A DNA stretch of 42,551 nucleotides from a virus: positions 1 through 42,551 of IMG/VR virus record IMGVR_UViG_3300025426_000052; one strand, 5' to 3'. The notes under the pieces were generated by a model. The model made no database searches and was not told the origin of the DNA. It saw only the letters and a list, made by a program, of their open reading frames with translations. Below are positions 34,555 to 42,551 of the stretch, piece after piece. The stretch's first letter is position 1, and the number at the start of each line of letters is the position of its first letter. Made by a program: the position numbers and the translations under genes.

Positions 34555-34871
34555 TGGAAGAATTTGGTCTTAGTGATTATGAATCACTTGAATTTGTTAA
34601 CTTTTTTTGGTCTACTCGTCCTAATTTTTATGACAAAGCACGTTGTAAAAACGAAGGTTTTGATAAATTTTTTCCCAAAAAAGGTCAATCAAAAACAGCA
34701 AAAATTGCCATTGAAATTTGTAAAGGTTGCGCTTCACGTTTTGAATGTTTACGTTATTCAATGGACAAAAAAATAGAATATGGTATTTGGGGTGGTTCAA
34801 CACCGCAACAAAGAGAACAGTGGTTTCTTTCTAAAATTAGCGTTGAGGAAATATGGAAAAATCTAAAATAA
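34554..34871 (+). CDS. whiB: WhiB-family Fe-S transcription regulator (GTG start)
   Basis: 105 residues. ARCKNEG, then FFPKK, CKGCASRFEC and GIWGGSTPQQRE match WhiB: first Cys, CxxC and C about 6 later for the [4Fe-4S] cluster, and the GIWGG turn that contacts sigma region 4. WhiB proteins are found almost only in actinobacteria and their phages, so it identifies the host phylum. Since WhiB works at the -35/sigma region, it could take part in control of the palindromic promoters, whose -35 boxes are missing (inference). Confidence 0.88.
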   Translation: MEEFGLSDYESLEFVNFFWSTRPNFYDKARCKNEGFDKFFPKKGQSKTAKIAIEICKGCASRFECLRYSMDKKIEYGIWGGSTPQQREQWFLSKISVEEIWKNLK

Positions 34872-35120
34872 AGAAGATTTTTCTTCTTCTGCTCTTTGTA
34901 TTCTTGCTTTTTTAGCTAAAGATTTATAATTTGGTTCATACTTACACGTTAGATGAACTTCATCCAGGTCTTTATAACGTTCATCTTGTGTTGATTGGGG
35001 ACATAAATCACCACAAACAATGCAAGGAACCCATTTAATACCCTTATAGGATTCTTTGTACATGCGTCGCATTTTTGCAACATGTTTAACATTCATTGGT
35101 TCTTTGTTTCTTTTTATCAC
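34863..35120 (-). CDS. Small zinc-binding protein
   Basis: 85 residues from GTG 35118-35120, overlapping the phosphoesterase stop (GTGA); an internal ATG (MNVKHVAKM) is an alternative. CIVCGDLC plus a later LTCKYE could bind zinc; basic N terminus and C terminus. Convergent with whiB, ends overlapping by 9 nt. Confidence 0.6.
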   Translation of the reverse strand: MIKRNKEPMNVKHVAKMRRMYKESYKGIKWVPCIVCGDLCPQSTQDERYKDLDEVHLTCKYEPNYKSLAKKARIQRAEEEKSSLF

Positions 35121-36109
35121 AATATTTGTAGGTCACTCCAGCCAAATGGACCGCAACCCGTCCCAACTAAAAGGGTTAACATTCCTGGGGGACAATTGCT
35201 TCCTGTGGTGCTTGTAAACCATTTTGAACCACCATCAGCAGCAGGAGACATAAACACTTGACGACCCGTAGCACTTGAGGCTACAAAGTGGTGAAGGTGT
35301 CCGCAAAATAAAATATCAGCTTGTGCAATTGGCTGACGACCCATTGCCTGACCAAGCCACCATGACTCAATCTTTCCAATAGAACCGTTAGTCTTTGTCC
35401 AATTCTTATTAGAACCGTGACGGAAACTGTGACCGTGGGCAAATCCACAAGTAACACCAGAGATGTCCAATGTCATTGTAAGGTCTTCAGCAATAGCACC
35501 AAGAGGAATCTCTACATTGCCATAGCGTTCTTTATTGTGACTAATGATTTCTGCAACGCCATCAAAAATAGCGAGGTCGTCATTGTCGGTCCATGTTGTG
35601 TAAGCTTTGCCCATTGAATTACGGTTTTCACCGTGGTTTCCTGGAACAGCACCAAGAACAACGTTGTATCCTTCATCAACCATAAGGTCAACAAAACGCA
35701 TAACAAGTCGTCGTGCCAAGCGCATTTGCTCTCGGCGGTCTAGGTCTGTATTAAAAGCTTGCATGTCATAGTGACCTGAGCACTGCTCAATAAGGTCACC
35801 AAGTCCAACACCATATACGGTATTGATTTCACGTCCGGTTTTCTTGAGGTCTTTAAGACGCTCAACAAGTCGGTCTTGGAATGTAATGATGCGTTCTGCA
35901 ATCATTGGGCTTCCGCCACCTTCGTTTTTACCTGCCTGCCAGTCACTTAAAAGTACAAGCATTGAAGTATTACCAGTTGGTTTTGTTTGCTTGCCAGGTT
36001 TTCTTTTGGCAACGTTCTTACAAAGTTCGGTAAGGTCTTCTGGTTCAACCACTTTTGGCTCAAGACGGTGACGATAAAATTCACTAATATCAATTTTAGA
36101 TTTTGACAT
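35117..36109 (-). CDS. Calcineurin-like metallophosphoesterase
   Basis: 330 residues. Metal ligands are visible in order: LLSDWQAG (D), VYGVGLGDLIE (GD), GAVPGNHGE (GNH), CGFAHGHSFRHG (H) and LFCGHLHH (GHxH). A helical N-terminal segment MSKSKIDISEFYRH precedes the domain. Phage versions are often DNA-related phosphoesterases, but the substrate is unknown. RBS GAGGA. The N terminus resembles that of the next gene upstream. Confidence 0.85.
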   Translation of the reverse strand: MSKSKIDISEFYRHRLEPKVVEPEDLTELCKNVAKRKPGKQTKPTGNTSMLVLLSDWQAGKNEGGGSPMIAERIITFQDRLVERLKDLKKTGREINTVYGVGLGDLIEQCSGHYDMQAFNTDLDRREQMRLARRLVMRFVDLMVDEGYNVVLGAVPGNHGENRNSMGKAYTTWTDNDDLAIFDGVAEIISHNKERYGNVEIPLGAIAEDLTMTLDISGVTCGFAHGHSFRHGSNKNWTKTNGSIGKIESWWLGQAMGRQPIAQADILFCGHLHHFVASSATGRQVFMSPAADGGSKWFTSTTGSNCPPGMLTLLVGTGCGPFGWSDLQIL

Positions 36110-36124
36110 GGGGTTCCTCGTCCC

Positions 36125-36349
36125 TTATTTCCCGCAGCAGCATAGGCCGCGTCGGTGTTCAGAAAGGGTGGTCCTTTTTACAGGAAAACCCCATTTGTCC
36201 AAAACCTCCATAATGGTTGCGGTTTGAACTTCTTTGTTAGTCATTTTTAAAACAGTGTTTATTTTTTCCCACTGTTCTTCATTTAATGGAAGCGAACCAA
36301 TAGCGCACTTCTTTGTTGAATAAAATTCAGACAAATCTACTTTTGACAT
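36125..36349 (-). CDS. Small helix-turn-helix-like protein
   Basis: 74 residues: MSKVDLSEFYSTKKCAIGSLPLNEEQWEKINTVLKMTNKEVQTATIMEVLDKWGFPVKRTTLSEHRRGLCCCG. The pattern resembles the short HTH terminase-small-subunit-like proteins in actinophages (helix, TATIMEVLDKWGFPVKRTTLSEHRRG). The CCC tail is unusual. Has its own promoter. Not certain. Confidence 0.58.
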   Translation of the reverse strand: MSKVDLSEFYSTKKCAIGSLPLNEEQWEKINTVLKMTNKEVQTATIMEVLDKWGFPVKRTTLSEHRRGLCCCGK

Positions 36350-36383
36350 TTTGACACTCCTTGGTTAATCCTCCGTTGTATGA

Positions 36384-36412
36384 AGGTTACACCAGTGTTA
36401 TTTAAATGTCAA
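36384..36412 (-). promoter_or_regulatory. Promoter of the 36349 operon
   Basis: Minus-strand TTGACA (36407-36412), 17 bp, TAACCT (36384-36389), beginning 5 nt after the stop of the 36417-36788 gene. It separates structural genes from the phosphoesterase operon. Confidence 0.8.
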
Positions 36413-36416
36413 GCAT

Positions 36417-36788
36417 TTAGCCCATAGGAAAGTCAGGAGCCAATACAACTAACTCACCCATTGCTCGAACTTTGGTCTTGGTTTGGTCGTGATTAATTGC
36501 GTCATCCGGCTCACCCAAAAACGAGTAAACCCAAACACCATCGTTATACAAACTGGTGTCAATGCTGGCAACGTAAAGGCCAAGACCAATGCGAACAATT
36601 GTAGATGTTACGTCACCTACGCCATAAGTGTAATTAAATATTTGTGGTGTTCCACCATTGATTTGAAAACCAAAATAAACTTGGTCCGGGTCAATAATAG
36701 TTACATTGTCTTGAGCCAAAAATGGCTTAGAGGTAAAGAACTGAATGGTAGTTCCTTGAACGTATGTGTTTGGAATGAATGTTCTCAT
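36417..36788 (-). CDS. Putative virion-associated beta protein
   Basis: 123 residues, strand-rich (VQGTTIQFFTSKPFLAQDNVTIIDPDQVYFGFQINGG...YTYGVGDVTSTIVRIGLGLYVASIDTSLYNDGVWVYSF), an immunoglobulin- or jelly-roll-like profile. Position after the fibre gene suggests a tail or decoration protein. Not recognised. Confidence 0.65.
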   Translation of the reverse strand: MRTFIPNTYVQGTTIQFFTSKPFLAQDNVTIIDPDQVYFGFQINGGTPQIFNYTYGVGDVTSTIVRIGLGLYVASIDTSLYNDGVWVYSFLGEPDDAINHDQTKTKVRAMGELVVLAPDFPMG

Positions 36789-36791
36789 GGC

Positions 36792-36995
36792 CTATTCCTC
36801 TGGGTTAATGCCCAAGTAATCTAAAACTGCTTCCCAATTACCTACGTCCATAACTTCAAGTGTTGCTGATGAGGCGCTAACTTCCAGGCTTCCTGGTTGT
36901 GGAGTAAAATATCGAATGTTTGTGCCGGAAGAAAAACCTGTTGATTTACTGTTTCCGGTGTTGTCAAAATACGTGTGGTTTGAAAATTGTGGCAT
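36792..36995 (-). CDS. Small structural-cluster protein
   Basis: 67 residues: MPQFSNHTYFDNTGNSKSTGFSSGTNIRYFTPQPGSLEVSASSATLEVMDVGNWEAVLDYLGINPEE. Beta-rich N terminus and acidic C terminus; joined to the fibre gene by a one-base overlap (TAATG). Possibly a fibre accessory. Confidence 0.62.
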   Translation of the reverse strand: MPQFSNHTYFDNTGNSKSTGFSSGTNIRYFTPQPGSLEVSASSATLEVMDVGNWEAVLDYLGINPEE

Positions 36996-39900
36996 TAAAT
37001 TGCCCCCATGTATCGCATGGTAAGTATGTCATTGTTTGAAAATGCACCAGCAGTTTGAAGAACTAGTGTAGTTCCAGTCATTGTGACCGTTCCAGTAAGT
37101 GTTGGTGATGCTGAAAGAACATTGTTTCCTGAACCCGTAGAAGTTGTAACGCCAGTTCCACCGTTGGTTACAGCAAGGGTTCCACTTACTTGAGTAGCAA
37201 GAGCAGCAGTTCCACTTATTTGTGAGAAAGAATAATCACCCGAAGTTGGCGCCACCGTTCCTGAACGACCATTAAATGTTGTAACCGTTGACGAGGTTGT
37301 ATTTACTGGACCGCCACCTACAACAATGTGTAGGTTGTAAACCATAGCGGTAGCACCTGATGAGGTGTAACCCATTGTGTATTGAATTGCGGTAGAGGCT
37401 TTGGCGTAAACTGTAATTGTGCCTGAGATGAAACCAGTTGTGGTTGAGTTCTGTGTTGACGATGTACCAACGGAAGTTATGGCGTTATTGTCTGGGTCAG
37501 TTGAAAGAACTGAAAACAATCCAAGCGTTGATGACGTGGTTGCTGCGGTTGTTATTTTACCGTAGTATTGAATGGTGTAAAGACCAGCAATGGAAGGCGT
37601 GTAGAGCGTAGTTGCCGAAATAGCCGCCGACTGTGCCGTAAGGTCAACTGTTGCATACGCACTGGCGTATGGACCTTGTGTTCCTTGAGTTCCCTGATTG
37701 CCTTGATTACCCTGGTTGCCTTGAAATCCTTGATTACCCTGTGCACCCTGGGGAATTGTAAAGTTAAATGTAGCGGCAGAAGAAGTACCAGAGTTGGTAA
37801 CGCTTGCTTGAGTGCCTTGCGCACCTGTTGTAGTTGTACCAACGGCAATAGTTGCTGCTGAACCTTGGTTTCCCTGGTTACCCTGAGGACCGGTTGAACC
37901 CTGTGAGCCCTGTGAGCCAGTATTTCCTTGGTTACCTTGGTAGCCCTGCGTTCCCTGTGCACCTGTTGAACCTTGCGCGCCGGTTACACCCTGGAAACCT
38001 TGGTTTCCTTGATTGCCTTGGAATCCTTGATTGCCTTGAGGTCCTTGAGGAAGGTTAAAGTTAAGAATTGCGGCACCTTGAGTACCTGAATTGCTTACAG
38101 AAGCGCCAGTTGCATATGAAACGGTAGAAGTTGTTCCAATTGTGATTCCTGCTTGGTAACCTTGGAATCCTTGATTACCTTGGAATCCTTGATTGCCCTG
38201 CGAGCCTTGTACACCTTGTAATCCTTGTGCTCCAGTGGCGCCTTGCGCTCCTTGAGCACCCGTTGAGCCTTGCGCACCGGTAGAACCCTGATACCCCTGG
38301 GGGCCTTGTGCACCAGTAGAGCCTTGGGCACCTGTTGAACCTTGGGCTCCAGTGCTACCTTGAGAACCCGTAGAACCCTGAGCACCCGTACTTCCTTGAG
38401 AACCAGTTGCACCCTGACTTCCTGTTGCACCCTGTACGCCTTGAGGTCCTTGAGCGCCTGTTGAACCTTGCGAACCTGTTGAACCCTGTACGCCCTGTGT
38501 GCCTTGGTATCCCTGTGAACCCTGTGCCCCAGTTGAACCCTGCGCACCCGTGGCTCCTTGTGAACCTGTTGCACCCTGTGAACCAGTTGTTCCTTGGTAA
38601 CCCTGTGGGCCGACCTGGGTATACATAACCTGCTGTACGGTGACAATCATTGAAGGCGCTGCTGGCGCCTGTGAACCGGCAGCAATATTAACTATTTGAA
38701 TAGCAGTGTCATCTGTTAACCAAACAAATTTTACGTACTCATTAGCAGTTGTGGTAGTAATTAGGTAATTCCACGATTGAATAATTGCGTAGTTGTTACC
38801 TGTTAGTTGAACGTCACCGGCTGATGCCGCAATGTCTGTACCATTTTGGTTAATCCAAATAATAGCGTTTCCGGTACCACCAGAATTGCGTTTAAGTTGC
38901 GCAGAAAACTGTACGTTGTACACACCTGGGTTAGCAATAACAATGTGTGAACCTGAAGAAACGTCTACGCCACTTCTGTCACCCTTGCTGTTAAGAGTAA
39001 TGTCGTACTTTGTATTTGTTGCAGAAGCACTTTGCGTTGTGGTGTCCCAAAAAGAACCGTAGTATCCTTGAGCACCACCGGCACCTTGAGCACCTTGATA
39101 ACCCTGGGCACCCTGACCAGAAACTTGTGCAAAAAGAATGTTGTCGGTTCCAATAATAATGGAACCGTCGGAATAGGAACCAAGTTCTGTTTCCATGTAC
39201 GTTTTACCAATGTTGGCAGAACCGTAAATGACTAAAACATAGTCACCTTGGTTAACGTCAGAGATTACGCTGTCGTCATAGTCGGTAGCGCGGGTAAGAA
39301 CCCAATAAACACTTCCCGTTCCTAAAGTGCTTAGTTGATAAATACCATTGTATTTAGCGTTGGTGTTGGCGGCAACAAGTACACGTTCGTGTAGGGCCAC
39401 CGTGTGACCATCAATTACAAGTGCGCCATAAGAGGTGGCAGTAAGTTTTGCACCAATACCAGTACCGCCATTAAGGTCTGTTGTACCAGCAGTGTATGTA
39501 GATGCATTAGTTGTACCGAATGTATCGGCAACTGCTACTGCGTTGTGAGCGTTGTTTGTGCTTGCACGACCCTGAAAACCTTGATAACCTTGCGTTCCTT
39601 GAAATCCTTGATTGCCTTGCGTGCCTTGATTACCTTGATAACCTTGGTTACCTTGAAATCCCTGGGTGCCTTGTGTGCCTTGCGAACCAGTAGAACCCTG
39701 TGAACCAGTAGAACCCTGTACGCCTTGATACCCTTGGTTTCCTTGGTATCCTTGATTGCCCTGTGCACCAGTTGAACCCTGCGTACCAGTAGAACCTTGA
39801 GAGCCGGTTGCGCCTTGGTATCCTTGGTTTCCTTGCGAGCCAGTTGCGCCTTGCGCTCCGGTTGAACCCTGGGAACCAGTCTGTCCTTGATATCCCTGTT

Positions 39901-40333
39901 GTCCCTGTGCTCCTGTAGAGCCTTGTGTTCCTTGAGGGCCTTGAGAACCTGTGTCGCCTTTAAACCCTTGATAACCTTGGTTGCCTTGAACGCCCTGCGT
40001 TCCTTGAACGCCTTGGTTTCCCTGCGAACCTTGTGAGCCAGTAGAACCTTGTGAACCTGTTTGACCCTGGACACCTTGTGTTCCCTGCGAGCCTGTTGTT
40101 CCTTGTGCGCCAGTTTCTCCCTGGAATCCCTGTGCCCCTTGAGCACCTTGAGCACCTGTGGTTCCTTGCGGTCCTTGATATCCTTGAGAACCCGTAGAAC
40201 CCTGGGTGCCTTGATTACCAATGTAACCTTGAGTTCCTTGGTTACCTTGATAACCCTGGTTGCCTTGAAATCCTTGTGCGCCAATAACGGCGTCAACCCA
40301 AGAGGAGCCATTCCAGTATTTTAACTGTGCCAT
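36995..40333 (-). CDS. Long collagen-like tail-fibre protein with C1q-like domain
   Basis: 1112 residues. N-terminal MAQLKYWNGSSWVDAVIG attachment motif; collagen-like G-x-Q repeats (about 20-265); a globular domain with NGIYQL and GDYVLVIYGSANIG (about 265-410); more repeats; a C1q/TNF-like jelly roll (VDVSSGSHIVIANPGVYNVQFSAQLKRNSG, about 435-565); a long repeat block (about 575-875, broken by two short beta inserts); another beta domain (ASAYATVDLTAQSAAI...); and a C-terminal FNGRSGTVAPTSGDYSF / TNGGTGVTT tail typical of fibre tips. It should form a trimeric collagen-like shaft. RBS AAGGT. Confidence 0.9.
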   Translation of the reverse strand: MAQLKYWNGSSWVDAVIGAQGFQGNQGYQGNQGTQGYIGNQGTQGSTGSQGYQGPQGTTGAQGAQGAQGFQGETGAQGTTGSQGTQGVQGQTGSQGSTGSQGSQGNQGVQGTQGVQGNQGYQGFKGDTGSQGPQGTQGSTGAQGQQGYQGQTGSQGSTGAQGATGSQGNQGYQGATGSQGSTGTQGSTGAQGNQGYQGNQGYQGVQGSTGSQGSTGSQGTQGTQGFQGNQGYQGNQGTQGNQGFQGTQGYQGFQGRASTNNAHNAVAVADTFGTTNASTYTAGTTDLNGGTGIGAKLTATSYGALVIDGHTVALHERVLVAANTNAKYNGIYQLSTLGTGSVYWVLTRATDYDDSVISDVNQGDYVLVIYGSANIGKTYMETELGSYSDGSIIIGTDNILFAQVSGQGAQGYQGAQGAGGAQGYYGSFWDTTTQSASATNTKYDITLNSKGDRSGVDVSSGSHIVIANPGVYNVQFSAQLKRNSGGTGNAIIWINQNGTDIAASAGDVQLTGNNYAIIQSWNYLITTTTANEYVKFVWLTDDTAIQIVNIAAGSQAPAAPSMIVTVQQVMYTQVGPQGYQGTTGSQGATGSQGATGAQGSTGAQGSQGYQGTQGVQGSTGSQGSTGAQGPQGVQGATGSQGATGSQGSTGAQGSTGSQGSTGAQGSTGAQGSTGAQGPQGYQGSTGAQGSTGAQGAQGATGAQGLQGVQGSQGNQGFQGNQGFQGYQAGITIGTTSTVSYATGASVSNSGTQGAAILNFNLPQGPQGNQGFQGNQGNQGFQGVTGAQGSTGAQGTQGYQGNQGNTGSQGSQGSTGPQGNQGNQGSAATIAVGTTTTGAQGTQASVTNSGTSSAATFNFTIPQGAQGNQGFQGNQGNQGNQGTQGTQGPYASAYATVDLTAQSAAISATTLYTPSIAGLYTIQYYGKITTAATTSSTLGLFSVLSTDPDNNAITSVGTSSTQNSTTTGFISGTITVYAKASTAIQYTMGYTSSGATAMVYNLHIVVGGGPVNTTSSTVTTFNGRSGTVAPTSGDYSFSQISGTAALATQVSGTLAVTNGGTGVTTSTGSGNNVLSASPTLTGTVTMTGTTLVLQTAGAFSNNDILTMRYMGAI

Positions 40334-40385
40334 AATTTACCTTAGTCGGTAGCGAAATAATATATTAATTGTACTGCAAACCTGA

Positions 40386-40416
40386 GTGCCGCGGGTCCAT
40401 TACAGACCCGCGGCAC
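40386..40416 (-). terminator. Hairpin between the two fibre genes
   Basis: GTGCCGCGGGTC / GACCCGCGGCAC, a perfect 12-bp stem with 7-nt loop, 16 nt past the upstream fibre gene's stop. No T tract. Confidence 0.7.
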
Positions 40417-40432
40417 AGAAAAGGTTTAGTTG

Positions 40433-42292
40433 TTACAGAGTTGTTGGGGTCCAAACACCACTGGTGAAGACAAGAACTTGTCCTTCAGTTGGCGTAATTG
40501 GACTAACTGGGAATCCCTGTAGTTCTGTTGAGTTTGGTGGAGATGCGGTTGCGGTCTCGTCAAGCCAAAGGATGTTAGTGTCCATTGGTGGAACGCCGTC
40601 ATTTGACTCGTAGATACCTGGGTCACCGATGTTACCCTGTGAACCTTGCGTTCCGTCGTTACCTTGTGAACCCTGGTAACCTTGGAATCCTTGGTCACCT
40701 TGGTAACCTTGATTTCCTTGGTATCCTTGTGTTCCCTGGTCACCTTGGTATCCCTGTGTACCCTGAGCACCAACTGAAGTAAACTTGTACCAGTTAGCCG
40801 TGTCGGTTACCGGGTTGGTCATTGCTCCTGTGACACCGTTGCTGTCGGTGATGTATGTTGAGCCGTCTGAACCAGTTACAACATCGTATGCGTTGTATGT
40901 AGCAGATGAAGACCAGTTACCTTGGTAGGTAAATCCTTGTCCTTGGTAACCTTGGTCTCCTTGTGGTCCTTGGTAACCCTGAGGACCTTGGTCTCCCTGG
41001 AATCCCTGGTTTCCCTGGTCTCCTTGGAATCCTTGAGGACCATCGTTACCTTGGAATCCTTGGTCACCTTGTGGTCCTTGGTATCCCTGAGGACCCTGGT
41101 CTCCTTGAAATCCTTGGTTTCCGTCGTTTCCTTGGAATCCCTGCGGACCTTGGTCGCCTTGGAATCCTTGGTTTCCTTGGTCGCCCTGGAAGCCTTGTGG
41201 GCCTTGGTCTCCTTGGAAACCTTGCGTACCCTGAACACCAACAGCACCGTTAAGGTTTACTGTCCATGATGTGAATTCGCCAGAACCAACAACGTCACCC
41301 GGTGTGGTGCCAACTGTAAAGGCAAGTGCTCCGCCTTCTGGGTCGTATGAGTCAACAGTAGCAACTACATAGTGCGTGCTGTCGTTAGCAATAACAATTT
41401 CTTGTCCAGGTGTGTATGAAAGACCTGCTGCAACTGTAATGTCACCAGAACCGGTAGCAAGTGTGTAGTCGCTTGAACTTGTTGTAGCGTACTTGTCAGA
41501 TTGTCCTTGGTATCCCTGGTAACCCTGAGGTCCCTGGTCTCCCTGGAAGCCTTGTGGTCCCTGGTCTCCTTGGAATCCTTGTGGCCCTTGGTCACCCTGG
41601 AAGCCTTGATTGCCTTGGTCTCCCTGGAAGCCTTGTGTTCCGTCTTGTCCCTGTGAACCTTGGTAGCCTTGGTAACCCTTTTCACCCTGGAAGCCTTGGT
41701 CACCTTGAAATCCTTGAGGCCCTTGGTCACCTTGAAAACCCTGCGTACCTTGGTCACCTTGGTTGCCTTGGTTACCCATTTGTGCAATGAGCGTCCAGTC
41801 ACCAGTGTAGGTGTTTGGCTCTTCGGCTATGTTTGTGTTGATAGCAACGTATGAAGAACCTAGGTAAGAAACAACGTCATTCGGGTTGTAAGTTACGTTT
41901 ACAAGCCATTCACCTTGTGGAGTGAATCCTAGACCTTGGTAACCCTGATTACCCTGTGGTCCTTGGTCACCTTGGAAACCTTGATTACCTTGATCACCTT
42001 GAAAACCTTGCGGTCCTTGGTCACCTTGGAAACCCTGAGGTCCGTCATTTCCTTGTGAACCTTGGTAACCTTGTGGTCCAGTTTCACCTTGGTTACCTTG
42101 ATTACCCTGGTCACCCTTAGAACCTTGTGGTCCTTGGTAGCCTTGACTACCTTGGTTTCCTTGTGAACCCTGCGTACCAGTTTCACCTTGGGTACCTTGA
42201 TTACCTTGATAACCTTGATCTCCTTGGAAACCCTGAGCACCGACTACTGCGGTAACCCAAGCGGATCCATTCCAATACTTTAATTGTGCCAT
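40433..42292 (-). CDS. Collagen-like tail-fibre protein
   Basis: 619 residues from ATG 42290-42292 with AAGGA. It starts MAQLKYWNGSAWVTAVVGAQ, nearly the same as the other fibre, so both probably attach to the same site. Repeats of G-F-Q-G-D-Q-G-P-Q type make up most of the length. They are broken by two short domains with the shared motif 'W.....Y..NDVVSYLGSSYVA' / 'W.....YNAYDVVTGSDGSTYI' and by a YTPGQEIVIANDSTHYVVATVDSYD insert. The C terminus has DPGIYESNDGVPPMDTNILWLDETA, a fold typical of fibre C-terminal regions. Confidence 0.88.
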   Translation of the reverse strand: MAQLKYWNGSAWVTAVVGAQGFQGDQGYQGNQGTQGETGTQGSQGNQGSQGYQGPQGSKGDQGNQGNQGETGPQGYQGSQGNDGPQGFQGDQGPQGFQGDQGNQGFQGDQGPQGNQGYQGLGFTPQGEWLVNVTYNPNDVVSYLGSSYVAINTNIAEEPNTYTGDWTLIAQMGNQGNQGDQGTQGFQGDQGPQGFQGDQGFQGEKGYQGYQGSQGQDGTQGFQGDQGNQGFQGDQGPQGFQGDQGPQGFQGDQGPQGYQGYQGQSDKYATTSSSDYTLATGSGDITVAAGLSYTPGQEIVIANDSTHYVVATVDSYDPEGGALAFTVGTTPGDVVGSGEFTSWTVNLNGAVGVQGTQGFQGDQGPQGFQGDQGNQGFQGDQGPQGFQGNDGNQGFQGDQGPQGYQGPQGDQGFQGNDGPQGFQGDQGNQGFQGDQGPQGYQGPQGDQGYQGQGFTYQGNWSSSATYNAYDVVTGSDGSTYITDSNGVTGAMTNPVTDTANWYKFTSVGAQGTQGYQGDQGTQGYQGNQGYQGDQGFQGYQGSQGNDGTQGSQGNIGDPGIYESNDGVPPMDTNILWLDETATASPPNSTELQGFPVSPITPTEGQVLVFTSGVWTPTTL

Positions 42293-42317
42293 TATAATTC
42301 CTTTATATATAGATTTT

Positions 42318-42337
42318 AAAAGCTTTGGCAAGCTTTT
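42318..42337. terminator. Bidirectional hairpin before the fibre operon
   Basis: AAAAGCTT / AAGCTTTT, 8-bp stem with 4-nt loop, T runs on both sides. About 25 nt upstream of the fibre ATG and downstream of the right-edge gene on the minus strand. Confidence 0.6.
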
Positions 42338-42413
42338 TTATTTGGGTTACTACATGAGAACTGCCCAGATTTTACCATGAATTCTCAAAAATTCCAGTGT
42401 TTAACTGGGTTTT

Positions 42414-42427
42414 GCTGTTATTACAGC
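42414..42427 (-). terminator. Small hairpin after the right-edge gene
   Basis: GCTGT-tatt-ACAGC, followed on the minus strand by AAAACC. Weak; a neighbouring CCAGT/ACTGG pair (about 42394-42408) could also fold. Confidence 0.35.
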
Positions 42428-42433
42428 GTTTTA

Positions 42434-42551
42434 CTACCTTGCAATTTCTGTAATCTTGACGTAGAAAGCACCGTCGGCAAGAACTACTAAGTTGTCATCT
42501 GCGGTTCCACGTTTTCCATTAACGGCAAGCGTGTATCCGGTTGTACTTCCG
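42434..42551 (-). CDS. Right-edge partial gene, probable virion protein C terminus
   Basis: Last 38 residues and the stop (GSTTGYTLAVNGKRGTADDNLVVLADGAFYVKITEIAR). The 5' end is outside the window. Strand-rich with VLADGAFYVKI, suggesting a structural protein upstream of the fibre genes. Too short to identify. Confidence 0.55.
   Translation of the reverse strand, partial: GSTTGYTLAVNGKRGTADDNLVVLADGAFYVKITEIAR

Noticed and set aside
37552-42240. Long open frames antisense to or out of frame with the collagen-like genes
   Set aside because: They arise from the G-x-Q repeat codons read in other frames, are biased to Leu/Val/Lys-Arg repeats, and have no ribosome binding sites.

Overview
This window is part of a tailed-phage genome whose host is most likely a low-GC actinobacterium. 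The evidence is a WhiB-family regulator (34554-34871), an Rpf-type transglycosylase, actinophage-style small zinc-ribbon proteins, actinobacterial SOS-type boxes (CGAAC-N4-GTTCG), and several promoters whose -10 box lies exactly 6 nt before the ATG (leaderless transcripts). The freshwater Nanopelagicales would fit, but this is inference. No integrase or attachment site was seen, and both ends of the window cut through genes.

Layout. 1-3714 (minus): terminase large subunit (cut by the left edge) preceded in transcription by small genes and a Holliday-junction-resolvase-like nuclease. 3759-8055 (plus): promoter, small protein, tRNA-Asn, tRNA-Gln, a DUF1599/MazG-like protein, GroES-like co-chaperonin, a ribbon-helix-helix protein, then a tightly overlapping run of very small zinc-ribbon, membrane and coiled-coil proteins, ending with an MSMEG_6728-like protein. 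8081-8887 (minus): a duplicated-domain protein with a leaderless promoter. 8940-10530: regulatory DNA with three SOS-type boxes, GACCA-type inverted repeats, one gene, and an AT-rich iteron block that may be an origin.

10.6-20.8 kb is the most unusual region. About 19 minus-strand genes sit in short units, most with a private promoter of one design: a 16-bp palindrome (ATCGCGCG-N-GCGCGAT type) in place of the -35 box, 13-15 bp, a TAnnnT -10 box, a stem-loop at or near the predicted 5' end of the mRNA, then a ribosome binding site. Stem sequences differ while pairing is kept. The cargo includes ArdC, DUF3846, a YubB-like protein, a MoxR AAA ATPase with a VWA partner, an AT-hook protein and many unknowns. 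This looks like a phage-borne regulon under one unidentified DNA-binding protein.

20.9-22.6 kb (minus): small acidic and membrane proteins and a PD-(D/E)XK-like nuclease. 22.68-23.6 kb (plus): three small genes divergent from the nuclease with overlapping promoters. 23.6-23.8 kb (plus): a candidate structured small RNA with its own promoter, three stem-loops and a terminator. 23.8-30 kb (minus): a zinc-binding helical protein, Rpf-like transglycosylase, HslV-like protease subunit, DnaB-N/RepA-like helicase, winged-helix replication protein and SNF2 helicase. 30.08-34.87 kb (plus): RecA, a LexA-like DNA-binding protein without protease domain, YqaJ exonuclease, ERF annealing protein, SSB, small proteins, HNH nuclease and WhiB, together a replication/recombination module. 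34.86-42.55 kb (minus): metallophosphoesterase, small structural proteins and two long collagen-like fibre proteins, with a further partial virion gene at the right edge.
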